A stretch of DNA of 64,000 nt from an uncultured Halomicronema sp. (GCA_937899725.1 CALCCA010000016.1:1-64000); one strand, 5' to 3'. Shown: positions 41,371 through 50,741, numbered from the stretch's first letter. Numbers and translations: made by a program. The notes: generated by a model not told the origin, from the sequence alone.

Positions 41371-41688
41371 ATGATGACCCTACAAACGGCTGATGCAAAA
41401 AGCTCTGCCCTAACGTTTTTAATGGAGGATTTAGAAATTCCGGCGGAAGATCAGGACTTCTTTGCCGTGCTTTCAGTGCGCGAATCGGGTAGCGAATGGT
41501 ACGTGGTGGAAATCGGCGTCGAAGGTCTGCCCGATAAGTGGATTTTGCAGGTGTTTGATACGGGTGTGTGTGACCCCTGCTATACCTTCGTGTCGCCGAT
41601 GCCCAAAGGCGAAGATGCTGACCTGGAAGAGTTTCCGACAGAGATCGCGGCGGCGCTCTCCGCCGAACGCAATGGCGGCAGAATTTGA
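41371..41688 (+). CDS. Small acidic protein of unknown function
   Basis: A 105-residue protein, acidic, soluble, with two Cys in the motif TGVCDPCYTFVSPMP. ATG 41371 has AGGAG ten bases upstream; the upstream frame encodes a Pro/Leu-rich stretch that is only the repeat tract and is excluded. The next gene follows after 24 bases on the same strand, so the two are likely co-transcribed with the NifO-like gene. I do not recognise the family. It probably belongs to the nif-associated accessory set from position only. Confidence 0.7.
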   Translation: MMTLQTADAKSSALTFLMEDLEIPAEDQDFFAVLSVRESGSEWYVVEIGVEGLPDKWILQVFDTGVCDPCYTFVSPMPKGEDADLEEFPTEIAAALSAERNGGRI

Positions 41689-41712
41689 CCGTTTTTATTT
41701 TGAGATAGTGCT

Positions 41713-42087
41713 ATGACCTTTACGCTTCCGCCTGAAGATCAACCCCCAGTCGCCATCACTGATGTCGATGCCGCCCTACGCCGACAGCTCGAACTCTCAA
41801 CCCGCAAGCATTTTTTTGAAGCCTGCGACGGGCCGACCCAGTCTCTCTTGATGGAATGCCGATGGCTCATTAGCCTCTCTGAGGTGTTGATACTGGTGAT
41901 TTACTGCCCCGATGCGACGGTCAACTGGCGCGTGCTCAATCGCATTGCCACCATTGCCGCCACGGTGGCGCAGTTCAGTCCGCTCGCGAAAATCCGCGTG
42001 TGTCCGCCGATGGGGCAGGGCGGCCCCTTTGATATGCGCGTTGACGAACGCTCGGAATATCGCGATCGCATTGAGGGCGATCGTTAG
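41713..42087 (+). CDS. Hypothetical protein, nif-flanking
   Basis: A 124-residue protein with one moderately hydrophobic segment (ISLSEVLILVIYCPDA). No known motif. It lies 24 bases downstream of the preceding small gene, on the same strand. Stop at 42087, followed by repeat family C. Function unknown. Confidence 0.65.
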   Translation: MTFTLPPEDQPPVAITDVDAALRRQLELSTRKHFFEACDGPTQSLLMECRWLISLSEVLILVIYCPDATVNWRVLNRIATIAATVAQFSPLAKIRVCPPMGQGGPFDMRVDERSEYRDRIEGDR

Positions 42088-42584
42088 CCCAGCACTGCTC
42101 CTCAGACAAACCATCGTGAACACCTCGGGTAAAGGTGGCAAGAATGCAGGAAATAAGAGTATTCCAAGAAATAATCTGTCCAAGCACCCGGTTTCTAGGA
42201 AAGCTTGCCGCAGACGGTTGACCAGTTCCTAGAAACCGGGTGCTTCAGGAGGGTTATTTTTTCTGGCATTGCTGAATCGAAGTATGGATCTATGTGAGTT
42301 GCCAGTTATCTCGCCCCCTTTTTTTGTCTGCCCGGAGGGCTGTAAGCCTCCAATTCTGGGGGACTTTGAGAAATCCGGCTCCCCCAGAGTTGGGGGCTGG
42401 GGGGCAAATTCATCCCGTAATTCAGCAACGCCTTTTTTCTTTGGGATTGCTCTCAAGCTGATATCGATGCCTTGATAAATCAGCATGGTGAGCTAGCGCC
42501 TGAGTCCAGCTGCGTTCGCTGTAACGATGATTTGGCGGTGGTAAAAGTCATTGGTGATGGCTCAAAGTCACCGGCAACGATGGG
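42088..42584. other. Intergenic region with palindromes
   Basis: About 500 bases between convergent genes. It contains repeat C copy 2 (42156-42272) and a second palindromic part (about 42340-42410) with GGCTCCCCCAGAGTTGGGGGC and the matching CCAATTCTGGGGGACTTTG. No gene. Confidence 0.6.
42156..42272 (+). repeat. Palindromic repeat family C, copy 2
   Basis: A perfect 20-base inverted repeat: AAGCACCCGGTTTCTAGGAA (42182-42201) with its exact complement at 42226-42245, around a loop GCTTGCCGCAGACGGTTGA-like. Flanks match copy 1 at 18641-18762. It is a strong hairpin, likely a MITE-type element that can also end transcription. Confidence 0.82.
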
Positions 42585-43208
42585 TCAGGCATCAGATTTC
42601 TCACCCCGCCTGCGGCTACGCCGATACTTGCTCTGATACTCCCGCCGCTGTTTAGTAATCTCATACAGCACAATGCCCGATGTTGTGCCGAGATTGAGAC
42701 TTTCAATCATGCCAAACATGGGAATGCTCACGCACATTTCACTCCGCGCCACGGCTAAATCGCTGATGCCTCTCGACTCGTTGCCAAACCAGACGGCTAG
42801 CCTGGTGTGGGTGTAGTCGGCCTCGTGTAGGATGACGTTTTTCTGTCCCTTGACATGGGGAGAAGTCACAATCGACACAAACCGATTTTTCTCTAAGTGG
42901 TCGAGGCAGGCTTCTGTGCTGTCGAAACGCTTGACGAAGCTCCACTTAATCGCTGAAACAGACGTCTTAGACAGCGATCGCTTTTCTCGCATCTCTTGCC
43001 AATCTTCCGGCAGTGCTTGTCGAGGGTCCACCACGTAAGCTTTTTCTACACCCAAAGCGTTGACGTTGCGGATCACGGTTCCGATATTTTTGATGTCGTT
43101 GGGATCTTCCAGCACAGCAATCAAGTTTTTACATCTATAGTCTTTGATTTCGTCGGCCCGCTGCCGAACTGTGCTCTTTTGCACCGGTGTATCCAGTGGT
43201 TCTGCCAT
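42585..43208 (-). CDS. TrmH-family RNA methyltransferase (SpoU)
   Basis: A 207-residue SPOUT methyltransferase that 2'-O-methylates RNA with S-adenosylmethionine. Motifs are NIGTVIRNVNALG near the N-terminus, VWFGNESRGISD in the middle, and the knot IPMFGMIESLNLGTTSGIVLYE at the C-terminus. It resembles tRNA (Gm18) TrmH or 23S rRNA methyltransferases; the target is not decidable. The ATG at 43208 is preferred to the longer frame starting at 43325. C-terminus basic (KYRRSRRRGEK). Confidence 0.88.
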   Translation of the reverse strand: MAEPLDTPVQKSTVRQRADEIKDYRCKNLIAVLEDPNDIKNIGTVIRNVNALGVEKAYVVDPRQALPEDWQEMREKRSLSKTSVSAIKWSFVKRFDSTEACLDHLEKNRFVSIVTSPHVKGQKNVILHEADYTHTRLAVWFGNESRGISDLAVARSEMCVSIPMFGMIESLNLGTTSGIVLYEITKQRREYQSKYRRSRRRGEKSDA

Positions 43209-43429
43209 GGTGTCGCCCTCATGCCTCACACTCAATTGGATCAATGGTTGCAGTTTTTGTGAAAGCGGTAGGTTGCACCTCGGGATGGCGACTTGTCTGT
43301 TATCGCTGACGCCTACGCTCAACATGGCAAGGATATTTGTGGCGAAGCTTGCACCGATATCTTAGCGATCAATGATGCCAAATTTCGCCAGATTGATCGC
43401 TTTAATGCCCGTGTTGGTTCTGGGCATCG

Positions 43430-43804
43430 CTACCAATCGCGCCATTCCTCCGTAACATCTTCGGTGGTCGTGAGGCCGCATTCTTGGGCAGCGACCAAAA
43501 TTATCTCGCCCAAGTCTTCGCGCTCATCTGTTTCGATCAGTGAGCCGCCACAACGATTATTCAAGTCATTCAGTTGTAGAACGGCTTTCTTGATGACAAA
43601 TCTGAGTTGATCTTCGTCAGGATCGGTATTTGCGGCGATGTCTGCAAGGTAAGCGTCCACAATTGCCGCGCATCGGTCAATATCCGCTTGAGTGTAATCG
43701 CAGTCAAAGTCAGGTTCGTTGTCATTCCCTTCCATAAACGAAACCATGCCTTCGAGAAGACGCTGCCGCATTTCAGTCACAGGTGTTGCAGGCAATTCAG
43801 ACAT
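43430..43804 (-). CDS. Hypothetical acidic protein
   Basis: A 124-residue acidic, mostly helical soluble protein (EPDFDCDYTQADIDRCAAI, DEDQLRFVIKKAVLQL). It has four Cys without a clear metal motif. I do not recognise a family. ATG at 43804. It lies between the methyltransferase and the gamma-glutamylcyclotransferase-like gene on the same strand. Confidence 0.65.
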   Translation of the reverse strand: MSELPATPVTEMRQRLLEGMVSFMEGNDNEPDFDCDYTQADIDRCAAIVDAYLADIAANTDPDEDQLRFVIKKAVLQLNDLNNRCGGSLIETDEREDLGEIILVAAQECGLTTTEDVTEEWRDW

Positions 43805-43861
43805 GATTTTCTCGCCGCAGAACGTCTATTCAGTCGCTAGGCGAACGATTAAAGGTCCTCA

Positions 43862-44014
43862 TCAATGCGTCTGACTGAGCAGAGCGATCGCCTCTCGCTG
43901 CTTTAAATACTCGCAATAGTCGGCCAAGTTATCGAACTCAATATAGCCGAGCACGAACTCGGCGGTGAGCCACAGGCAGACTTCACAAATAAAAGGGCAC
44001 AGTTTGAAGGACAT
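43862..44014 (-). CDS. Small hypothetical protein (50 aa)
   Basis: A 50-codon frame, MSFKLCPFICEVCLWLTAEF at the start, then VLGYIEFDNLADYCEYLKQREAI and a TGA stop. It begins 24 bases after the end of the gamma-glutamylcyclotransferase-like gene and lies on the same strand. Four Cys. Coding is plausible but not shown; no good Shine-Dalgarno sequence is visible. Confidence 0.4.
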   Translation of the reverse strand: MSFKLCPFICEVCLWLTAEFVLGYIEFDNLADYCEYLKQREAIALLSQTH

Positions 44015-44037
44015 GGGGTTAATTCAAAGTGGCGAAC

Positions 44038-44586
44038 TTAGGCGCAAGCGCTTTGCAAGCCGCGCATGTAGTCGAACAGTTGCCAACAGTATGTTTCTGG
44101 CAGTTGGCAGGTGACCGCGCCTCGCAGTACCACGTTGAAATACCAGTCATTGGGGGGAATCTCGGTGGGCGTCTTTTTGACCACAACATAGGTGCGGACG
44201 CCGACATATTGCTGGGTGTCGCAGGCGATCGCGACGGACTCGTGGCGATATCCGTTTTGCTGGACGCCTTCGCGCTGGTCAAGGCGATCGCTCAGGTACC
44301 ATGGCAGGCGATACAGCACCCCCTGAACGGCACTGTGGGCATCGGGCAAAATATCGAGCGCGCCGCACTGCCGCTGAGCTGAGTAGTAGTGAAAGCCTAA
44401 TCGGTAGCCCTTGAGGGTCGCTGGGCCAACGACGTAGGGATGGGTGTTTTCGCCCAGCGATCGCTTCAAATCAACCGGACACATGCATGAACCGTAGGCG
44501 AAGTAATAGAAAAATGGGGCGATCGCGCCAGACTCACTCACGGCTGGCGCGATGGTTGAAACTAGCTCAGGCTCAGAGGTCAGCAT
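44038..44586 (-). CDS. Gamma-glutamylcyclotransferase-like (AIG2/GGCT) protein
   Basis: A 182-residue protein with a GGCT/AIG2-like fold. FYYFAYGSCMCP (residues about 25-36) is the substrate loop, typically YFAYGSNM in the family, so Asn is replaced by Cys here. GALDILPDAHSAVQGVLYRLP and LDQREGVQQNGYRHESV follow. Enzymes of this fold release 5-oxoproline from gamma-glutamyl peptides or amines. Start ATG 44586 is preferred; the longer frame starts at TTG and would overlap the neighbour. The Glu in DQREGV fits the catalytic Glu. It lies within the nif arm; a link to glutathione or ammonium metabolism is plausible. Confidence 0.82.
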   Translation of the reverse strand: MLTSEPELVSTIAPAVSESGAIAPFFYYFAYGSCMCPVDLKRSLGENTHPYVVGPATLKGYRLGFHYYSAQRQCGALDILPDAHSAVQGVLYRLPWYLSDRLDQREGVQQNGYRHESVAIACDTQQYVGVRTYVVVKKTPTEIPPNDWYFNVVLRGAVTCQLPETYCWQLFDYMRGLQSACA

Positions 44587-44608
44587 GGTCTGAAGCAATG
44601 GTGAGGGG

Positions 44609-45256
44609 TCACTCGGGGATACAAAAGTGTTCTGCAACCAGGGCGGAGAGGTCGTCGGGGTTGACGCGTTGATAGCGATGTTTGCCGGGCATCACGGTGA
44701 GATTGGGCGCTTTAGAACAGGTCTTTTGACAGCCGGTGTAGCGAATCTCAACCTGGTCTTGCAGGTTGTAGGTTTGCAAAATTTGTTCTAAAGCGGTGAC
44801 CATTTTGCGACCGCCCCGCTTTTGGCAGCCTGACTTGCGGCAGACCAAAATGTGGGAGGGTTTTTTCGCGGTGGCCACTTTGGGGAGCGGTAGTGGAGCC
44901 GTCTCCCTGGGAGGGCCTGCGGCTTCGGTGGCGGTGGCGGTGGGGTCAGCTGGTGCGGTGGCGGCAAGGTCGCGAGGGGAAAGGAAAAAGACCTGATAGG
45001 CCTGCAGTTTGACTACCCCGGCTTTGAAGTCGATTTGGCTGCTGCCGATGCAGTGTAGGCGATCGCCCACTCGGACGGCAGACCGCATATAGCTGCGCAA
45101 TTCTTTGGGGAGCTTGATCACCACTTCCTCTTGCTCAACTTCCAAAATGATGGATTTGACTTTTCGCGCATCGCCCCCGACAAAGCCCAGAAAGGTGCCT
45201 TCGAGGTTGAAGATGCGAGGGGGGTGGGGATGGCCGTTGGGCAAGGGATAGTTCAT
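44609..45256 (-). CDS. Two-domain [2Fe-2S] ferredoxin-like protein
   Basis: A 215-residue protein. The N-terminal half (residues 12-90: NLEGTFLGFVGGDARKVKSI, RVGDRLHCIGSS) resembles a small OB-fold-like domain. A Pro/Ala/Thr-rich linker follows (about 100-130). The C-terminal half is a thioredoxin-like [2Fe-2S] ferredoxin with Cys in HILVCRKSGCQKRGG and YTGCQKTCSKAPNL. Similar proteins occur beside nif genes in cyanobacteria, possibly in electron delivery. ATG 45256 is chosen; the frame upstream is the repeat tract at 45380-45482. The sequence before ATG is C/T-rich with no Shine-Dalgarno. Confidence 0.82.
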   Translation of the reverse strand: MNYPLPNGHPHPPRIFNLEGTFLGFVGGDARKVKSIILEVEQEEVVIKLPKELRSYMRSAVRVGDRLHCIGSSQIDFKAGVVKLQAYQVFFLSPRDLAATAPADPTATATEAAGPPRETAPLPLPKVATAKKPSHILVCRKSGCQKRGGRKMVTALEQILQTYNLQDQVEIRYTGCQKTCSKAPNLTVMPGKHRYQRVNPDDLSALVAEHFCIPE

Positions 45257-45379
45257 GGGAGGAGGGGGAGTGAGGAGTAGGAGGAGTGGAGGGGAGAGGG
45301 AGCGCGGGGGCAGGGGGTGCACTGGAGGGGCGAGGCGTTTTGGCATTAACTTATCGGTCAAAGGAGCAATGTGACTTGC

Positions 45380-45482
45380 CAAAATGCCTCGCCCGTACGG
45401 ATTCTCTGGGTTGCAAAATCCTGGCCCGTACGCTCCAAAAGGCCTCGCCCGTACGGGTTCTCTGGGTTGCAAAAGGCCTTGC
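45380..45482. repeat. Direct repeats of family D, intergenic
   Basis: Two near-identical 34-base units (45384-45418 and 45441-45474) containing GCCTCGCCCGTACGG and TTCTCTGGGTTGCAAAA. They belong to the GGGCGAGGCATT family found at 54155, 55216 and 60499 and precede the [2Fe-2S] gene. Confidence 0.7.
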
Positions 45483-45502
45483 TCGCAGGAGAGCCGCATC
45501 GT

Positions 45503-45706
45503 TTAATTGAGGCGTTTGGCGTTGACGGTTTGGGGGAGTTTTGGCGGATCGGTGAGGCCGCTGATCGAGAGTTCCCAGCCGTTTTCGAGGGTGACGAGGG
45601 TGGTATCGCCGTCGCGGCTTTGGCTGACGACGTGCTCTTCGAGATCTTTTTTGGGCACGTAAACCATTAAGGAGCCGTTTTCGCCGCTGTGGAGCATGAT
45701 TTTCAT
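45503..45706 (-). CDS. nifT: NifT/FixU nitrogen fixation protein
   Basis: A 67-residue NifT: MKIMLHSGENGSLMVYVPKKDLEE and VTLENGWELSISG with PQTVNAKRLN at the end, the family consensus. It belongs to the nif regulon in proteobacteria and cyanobacteria; its molecular role is not known and it is not essential. ATG 45706 follows a GAGG. It lies downstream of nifV on the same strand. Confidence 0.93.
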   Translation of the reverse strand: MKIMLHSGENGSLMVYVPKKDLEEHVVSQSRDGDTTLVTLENGWELSISGLTDPPKLPQTVNAKRLN

Positions 45707-45843
45707 ATCAGAGCCTCGGGTAAGTGAATGGCAACGGTCAGTAAAACATCGGCAGGGTGAACAAGAGAAAGATGGAACCGGCGTTGAGGGGGCGCGTACC
45801 AGGCGGCGGTCGAATGTGCCCTCAACTCGGTTCCACCGAGGCG

Positions 45844-46983
45844 CTACCTCGTCGCTCCAAGGGTCATTTCTTGGGCCGCGATCGCAAACAGTTCCTCCGG
45901 CGTGAGGTTGCGCTTGAGCTGGGTTGAGCGATCGCGCACGACATCTAAAACGGATTGGCCGTGATCGGCGTCGAGCTGCAGGCCGTAGTCTTGCAGCACC
46001 TGATTGAGCAGGCTGCGACCAGAATGCTTGCCGACCACCAGGCGACGCTGCCAGCCTACTTCTTTGGGGTCAAAGGGTTCGTAGGTGCTGGGGTTTTGCA
46101 AAACGCCGTGGGCATGAATGCCGGACTCATGGGCAAAGGTGTTTTGGCCGACGATCGCCTTCCACGGCGGCACGGGGCAGTTCACGGCCTTCGCGACAAA
46201 GCGCGACAGTTCTAAAAAGTGTTGCGTCTGCACCCCGGTTTTGAGGCCGTAAATTTGCTTTAGCGCCATTACCACTTCTTCTAGCGCCGCATTGCCCGCC
46301 CGTTCGCCCAGGCCATTCACCGTGGTGTTCATTGAGGTGGCCCCCGCGCGCACACCGGCTAAGGCATTGGCGGTGGCCAGCCCCAGATCGTTGTGGGTGT
46401 GCATTTCGACGGGAATTGTTAAGGACGCCACCAGCTTTTGCACTTTGGCAAAGGTCGTGAAAGGGTCAAGAATGCCGACGGTGTCGCAAAAGCGAAAGCG
46501 GAAGGCCCCCCATTCCTGCGCGTATTGGGCGGCGTCGATCAGAAAAGTTTCATCAGCGCGGGAGCTATCTTCACCACCGACACTGACTTCCAACCCGTGA
46601 TCGCGGGCAAAGGAGATGGCATCGCGCAGCTGCTCTAACATGCGCGCCCAGCGGCCGCCAAACTTCACCTGAATCTGCATGTCAGAGACGGGGATAGAAA
46701 TGTGTACCCGCTTGAGCCCGCAATAAATCGAGGCTTGAATGTCGGCGATGTTGGCGCGGTTCCACCCGAGCAGTTGGGCATTGAGGCCCAGATCAACGAT
46801 TGCTCGAATGGCTTGAGCTTCTGATTGCCCCATGGCGGGGATGCCCACTTCGAGCTCTTGGACGCCGATGGCGTCGAGAAATTTAGCGATCGCGATTTTT
46901 TCGTCTAAGCCAAAGGCCACACCGGCAGCCTGTTCGCCATCGCGTAGGGTCGTATCGTTGATGTAGATTGCGGGAGTGGTCAC
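45844..46983 (-). CDS. nifV: Homocitrate synthase NifV
   Basis: A 379-residue homocitrate synthase that condenses acetyl-CoA with 2-oxoglutarate; homocitrate is the organic acid of FeMo-cofactor. Residues: INDTTLRDGEQAAGVAF, HISIPVSD, MHTHNDLGLATANAL (metal-binding His-x-His) and NTTVNGLGERAGN. The start is GTG at 46983 with a strong GGAGG five bases upstream, which decides the start. It belongs to the leftward nif arm, followed by nifT. Confidence 0.95.
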   Translation of the reverse strand: MTTPAIYINDTTLRDGEQAAGVAFGLDEKIAIAKFLDAIGVQELEVGIPAMGQSEAQAIRAIVDLGLNAQLLGWNRANIADIQASIYCGLKRVHISIPVSDMQIQVKFGGRWARMLEQLRDAISFARDHGLEVSVGGEDSSRADETFLIDAAQYAQEWGAFRFRFCDTVGILDPFTTFAKVQKLVASLTIPVEMHTHNDLGLATANALAGVRAGATSMNTTVNGLGERAGNAALEEVVMALKQIYGLKTGVQTQHFLELSRFVAKAVNCPVPPWKAIVGQNTFAHESGIHAHGVLQNPSTYEPFDPKEVGWQRRLVVGKHSGRSLLNQVLQDYGLQLDADHGQSVLDVVRDRSTQLKRNLTPEELFAIAAQEMTLGATR

Positions 46984-47048
46984 GGCAGCCTCCGAAAAAA
47001 TGTGGGGTAGTCGAGATCAGGGAACGCAGACGGCATGAGCGGGACTGC

Positions 47049-47192
47049 TTAGGTGCCGGACTGCTGCTTGAGGGAGTCGTAGCGGGCTTTTTTGAGGGTT
47101 TCGATATCGGCAGCCATCATCCGGTTGAGGAAGATCTGTTGCGCCCAAGCCAGGCCAAACACAAAGCTAATAATCATGAGGGAAGACAACAT
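47049..47192 (-). CDS. Small membrane protein (47 aa) between nifV and dpsA
   Basis: A 47-residue frame: MLSSLMIISFVFGLAWAQQ forms a hydrophobic helix, then FLNRMMAADIETLKKARYDS and a basic-polar tail. AGGAG lies nine bases before ATG 47192, good support that it is translated. It sits 65 bases upstream of nifV. I do not recognise it; a one-helix nif-associated protein. Confidence 0.68.
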   Translation of the reverse strand: MLSSLMIISFVFGLAWAQQIFLNRMMAADIETLKKARYDSLKQQSGT

Positions 47193-47287
47193 GGGAGGCG
47201 GCTCCTAAGTGAAAGAAGATGAGGAAACCAGAAGCCAGCTAGTGGCAAGGTGTGTGCTAACTTCTGGTGCAAATCGTCACCGAGGCC

Positions 47288-47827
47288 CTACTGCACAAAG
47301 GCCAGTGTGAGGCTGTCGGCAGTGAGGAAGTGGTCGAGGTGGAAGGCGCGCTCTTCGGTCGCGAGCAAAATTTGCTCGTAGAGATAGCGAGTGGCGCGAT
47401 CGCCCACACTTTCGGCCTGGGAGGAGAGTCGCCGCAGCAGAGCGATCGCCGATTGTTCCGCCGCGAGATCGTTTTCGATCATTTGACGGCAGTTGTAGAT
47501 GCCGTCGGGCTCAGGCTCAAAACAGCACAGATCGGCCAGTAGCGCAAAGCTGCCAGCGGGCACGCCGCCCAGGCCGTTGAGGCGCTCGGCGACATCGTGG
47601 GCATGGCCTTGAGCCGCCTCATAGCTCTCTTGCAAGAACTCGTGTACCGAGAGAAATTCAGCGCCTTCCACCACAAAGTGATGCTTTTGGTACTGCAAAT
47701 AGAGCGCTTGAAAACTGGCGTATACCAGATTCAGCCCTTCGCAGACGGCAGCGGTGATCTCGGTTTCGAGGTTGATGGGGTTAGTCCCCACTTCACCAAA
47801 GGCGCGGACGAGAGTTTGAGTGGTCAT
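47288..47827 (-). CDS. dpsA: DpsA, ferritin-like DNA-protection protein
   Basis: A 179-residue Dps-family ferritin that oxidises iron with hydrogen peroxide and stores it in a 12-mer shell. Ferroxidase ligands lie in [19 protein letters not shown] (His pair) and HAHDVAERL; the Asp usually four residues before that Glu is His, as I recall for the Thermosynechococcus DpsA. TGGAG lies eight bases before ATG 47827. In this position it may protect nitrogenase and supply iron. Confidence 0.88.
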   Translation of the reverse strand: MTTQTLVRAFGEVGTNPINLETEITAAVCEGLNLVYASFQALYLQYQKHHFVVEGAEFLSVHEFLQESYEAAQGHAHDVAERLNGLGGVPAGSFALLADLCCFEPEPDGIYNCRQMIENDLAAEQSAIALLRRLSSQAESVGDRATRYLYEQILLATEERAFHLDHFLTADSLTLAFVQ

Positions 47828-48018
47828 ATCATTTGCTCCAGTAGGTCAGAAAAACAACGGTCAATCAGAACGACAAAAGGCGGTTGGCCTGCTAAGGGCG
47901 GTCATCAGCTAGCGACTTAATGTCTGTACCGCAACGGTTTCAGCCCCGAGCTGGGTAGGTGGAGCGGGTGCGGTAATGCCGGTTCCACAAGGGTTGGGCA
48001 ACTCACTGATGACGCGCC

Positions 48019-48288
48019 CTAGTGATTGGTTTGGCAAGCTACCTGGGTTTCCCAGCAGCGCTCTAGCCAATCCACCCCGGTCTGGCGAGACGTGGTGAAC
48101 TGACGAATCGTGCTGCGGGCTAACACCAACGCGGTGGCATGACTTACCTCGACTCGCAACGTGCCGTCAGCGGGACAAGCACAAGGAATATTGAGTTCTT
48201 GCAAGCGGCGGTAAATCGACCAGCGATCGCACCGCTGTACCGCAACGACTTGACCCGGATTAGGGGTGAGGGCAGCACATTTATTCAT
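48019..48288 (-). CDS. Asr1405/Asl0597-family protein
   Basis: An 89-residue small protein with the family pattern [35 protein letters not shown] and WLERCW. Members sit beside nif or uptake hydrogenase genes in cyanobacteria; function unknown. The start overlaps the nifP stop by 8 bases, so translation is coupled. ATG 48288. Confidence 0.85.
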   Translation of the reverse strand: MNKCAALTPNPGQVVAVQRCDRWSIYRRLQELNIPCACPADGTLRVEVSHATALVLARSTIRQFTTSRQTGVDWLERCWETQVACQTNH

Positions 48289-49009
48289 GGGATGAAAACT
48301 CCAACTGTGAGAGAGGTGTACGAGAAAGCTGTTGCACTTCGGCCTCTAACGCTTCGATGCGATCAAGTAGGGTGCGAAATGCGGTTGCCTGAGCCGCCGG
48401 GAGTTGGGCATGCTCCAACGGTGTGGCGGTGGTGTTGCAGCGGCAGACGTTGCGGTTGGGAATGCCGACGGCGGTGCAGTTAGCGGGAACGTCAGTCAAC
48501 ACGACAGAGCCCGCGCCGACCCGGGCCTGGTCACCAATGTGAATATTGCCGAGAATTTTGGCCCCGGTGCCGATGACGACGCGACTGCCCACGGTGGGGT
48601 GGCGCTTGCCAGTTTCTTTGCCGGTGCCCCCCAGGGTGACGCCTTGGTAAATCAAGGTGCCGTCGCCGACAATGGCCGTTTCGCCAATGACGACGCCCAT
48701 GCCGTGATCAATAAAGAGGCCGCGACCCAGTTGCGCACCGGGGTGAATCTCAATGCCGGTGACGCAGCGAGACAGGTGTGAAATCAAGCGCGGCCAAAAG
48801 CTGACTTGGCGGTTGTGCAGCCAGTGGGCTAAGCGATGCGCCGCGATCGCATGCAGGCCGGGGTAGCAGCACAGCACTTCGAGCCAGTTGCGGGCGGCTG
48901 GGTCATGCTTAAAGATGACGGCGACGTCATCAGCGAGAGGTAACTGCTGCCGCCACTCGGGGCGGCGCAACCAGCGTTGAATTGAGAACCTGGGCAGAGA
49001 CAGCGACAT
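48281..49009 (-). CDS. nifP: Serine O-acetyltransferase NifP (CysE-type)
   Basis: A 242-residue serine acetyltransferase making O-acetylserine for cysteine, needed for Fe-S clusters under nitrogen fixation. Left-handed beta-helix repeats: [53 protein letters not shown] 49009 ([10 protein letters not shown]) is used; the long frame back to 49228 is intergenic. It heads the leftward arm from the 1.9-kb promoter region, as in Leptolyngbya, where nifP is a CnfR target. Confidence 0.93.
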   Translation of the reverse strand: MSLSLPRFSIQRWLRRPEWRQQLPLADDVAVIFKHDPAARNWLEVLCCYPGLHAIAAHRLAHWLHNRQVSFWPRLISHLSRCVTGIEIHPGAQLGRGLFIDHGMGVVIGETAIVGDGTLIYQGVTLGGTGKETGKRHPTVGSRVVIGTGAKILGNIHIGDQARVGAGSVVLTDVPANCTAVGIPNRNVCRCNTTATPLEHAQLPAAQATAFRTLLDRIEALEAEVQQLSRTPLSQLEFSSHE

Positions 49010-49228
49010 GGCTTTGGGGGGCTGTGTTTCTCTGCTTATAGCAAGGGCGATTTCGGGGCGGCGATCGCTCCGGCCCAATCCAGATTTACTAGAACAATTA
49101 AGGCTGCACTCAACCGCTGAAACGCTTGTAATTAGTCGCTGTTTGAATTTCCTAGAGGAGGGGGGACTGGTATTTCCGCCCCTGGGCTCGGGTATTTCTA
49201 AGGGATGGTGCAAGTATTCTGCACTCAA

Positions 49229-49242
49229 GTAAAAACCCTTAC
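49229..49242 (-). promoter_or_regulatory. Candidate NtcA-binding site upstream of nifP
   Basis: GTA-AAAACCCT-TAC, a perfect GTA-N8-TAC match, about 220 bases upstream of the nifP start. A TAN3T -10 box at the usual distance was not found. It could control nifP or the divergent nifB region. Confidence 0.45.
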
Positions 49243-49551
49243 CTATAAATAGATAGAGCTAATTTGAGCGGACAACTTAAAATCACGCTCGGCTGTACTC
49301 AAAGACTGATTTTGCTCAGTCCAAATTTTGTAGCGATCAGTGAAACGGTAGCAGATGCTGCAAAATCACCTCTATTTAATTCAGCATTCCTTAACACCGT
49401 CTCGGTCGGCGTTGAGGAACTGCGATCGCTCCCATCTCGATGCCCCCGTCAAAACCGATGAGTTCTGCTGTTTAGAGACCGCCTCCTGGCTTTGACCGCT
49501 GCTGCTGACAGATGCTCAGGACAGGACTCCCGATGCCATCCTGGGGAGCCA

Positions 49552-49694
49552 ATACCAATTCTCTGAAACGGGGCTACAGACGTTCCTTGAGCGGAGTCGA
49601 AAGGCACGTCGGCTGAGCGGAGTCGTTCGCATCGCGTCTCCCCGAGGGAGAAAGCCGACTTGTCTGTGTAGCTGTAATTCGTAGAACTGGTATA
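49552..49694 (-). repeat. Dispersed repeat family E, copy 2
   Basis: Inverted relative to 13938-14103. Its right end contains the complement of ATACCAGTTCTACGAATT and extends to 29 identical bases. Its left end, ATACCAATTCTCTGAAAC, matches the inverted right end of copy 1. Confidence 0.72.
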
Positions 49695-50725
49695 AGGGGG
49701 CGTCGCAAAACAGTGATGCCCTTTCAATAAGTGGGTGCAATAGATGAGTCAGTGAGTGCAATAGATGAGTTTGCTTCTAGCGGAGAGAAGCTGATCTGCT
49801 GGAATATCGTTGCGCAACGACGCCAAACGCCTCAATCAAACAACGCGACGCTCCTCCGGTGCCCCCCCGGCCCCCGCGCTCCTCATCTCCCCACTCCCTA
49901 CCCTCCACCCTCTACTCTTCTCCCGACCTCTTCAAGAGCAGCTGTGAAATGGTTGAAATCAACGCCGTTTACATTGCTTAATCGCAAAACGTAAAATTCA
50001 CTACTTATATATAGAGGCGATCAGAAAGTTCGATACATCGGCAATTTTGTCTCTTCAGAGAAAGTTTGGATTTTGGTATCAGGTTTAGCAAAATCGGGCT
50101 TTTGAGTACTCAATAAAATGTACTTTTTAATCGCCTCAAATCACATCAATCCCTTACCCAAGTAGCGATTGCGCTGAGTGCAGAAACACCGGGCCGGGCA
50201 ACAAAAATGGTAGTGCAGCCCGTGATTAATACCAGTCCCCCGATCTTGAAAAAAGATTCTATCCCCTCAGGGCCAGGGTTGTAGCACTTGAGTGCACGGC
50301 TAATCATCCAATAAATCCTATCGCGATCGCTCCTCAGTCTCGCCGATGAGCCATTGATATAACTCTTTCAACGCCGAACGACGAGTCTTAACCCAACGAG
50401 CGATGCGGCGAAGTCAACAAAAACCTGGACAACTTCAGCTCAGTTAGAGCGTGCTCAAAAGCCCGAAGCCCAGTTTTTCTGATTTCAACGACCAGCTCTT
50501 GCCAAGCGATGCGATTTCAGGCGTATTCACCCTTTGCGGCTGTCCTCAAGCCCTCTCGTAGAGCAAACGAGCACAGCCCCCACCTTATACACCTAGGAAA
50601 TTGCTGTTTAGCCCCGAGACTCTGACCCTCGGCCACCATCACACTCTCCTGAAAGCCAGGACGTTGCTTTGATCGCTATCACATAACTGGTTCTATTCCT
50701 GCTCTGGCAGGGGCTTAGAACACCC

Positions 50726-50741
50726 CCCTGTGTTTACAGGG
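50726..50741 (+). other. Small perfect hairpin in the nifB leader
   Basis: CCCTGT-GTTT-ACAGGG, a six-base perfect stem, about 210 bases upstream of the nifB start. No T-run follows, so not a standard terminator. Confidence 0.4.
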
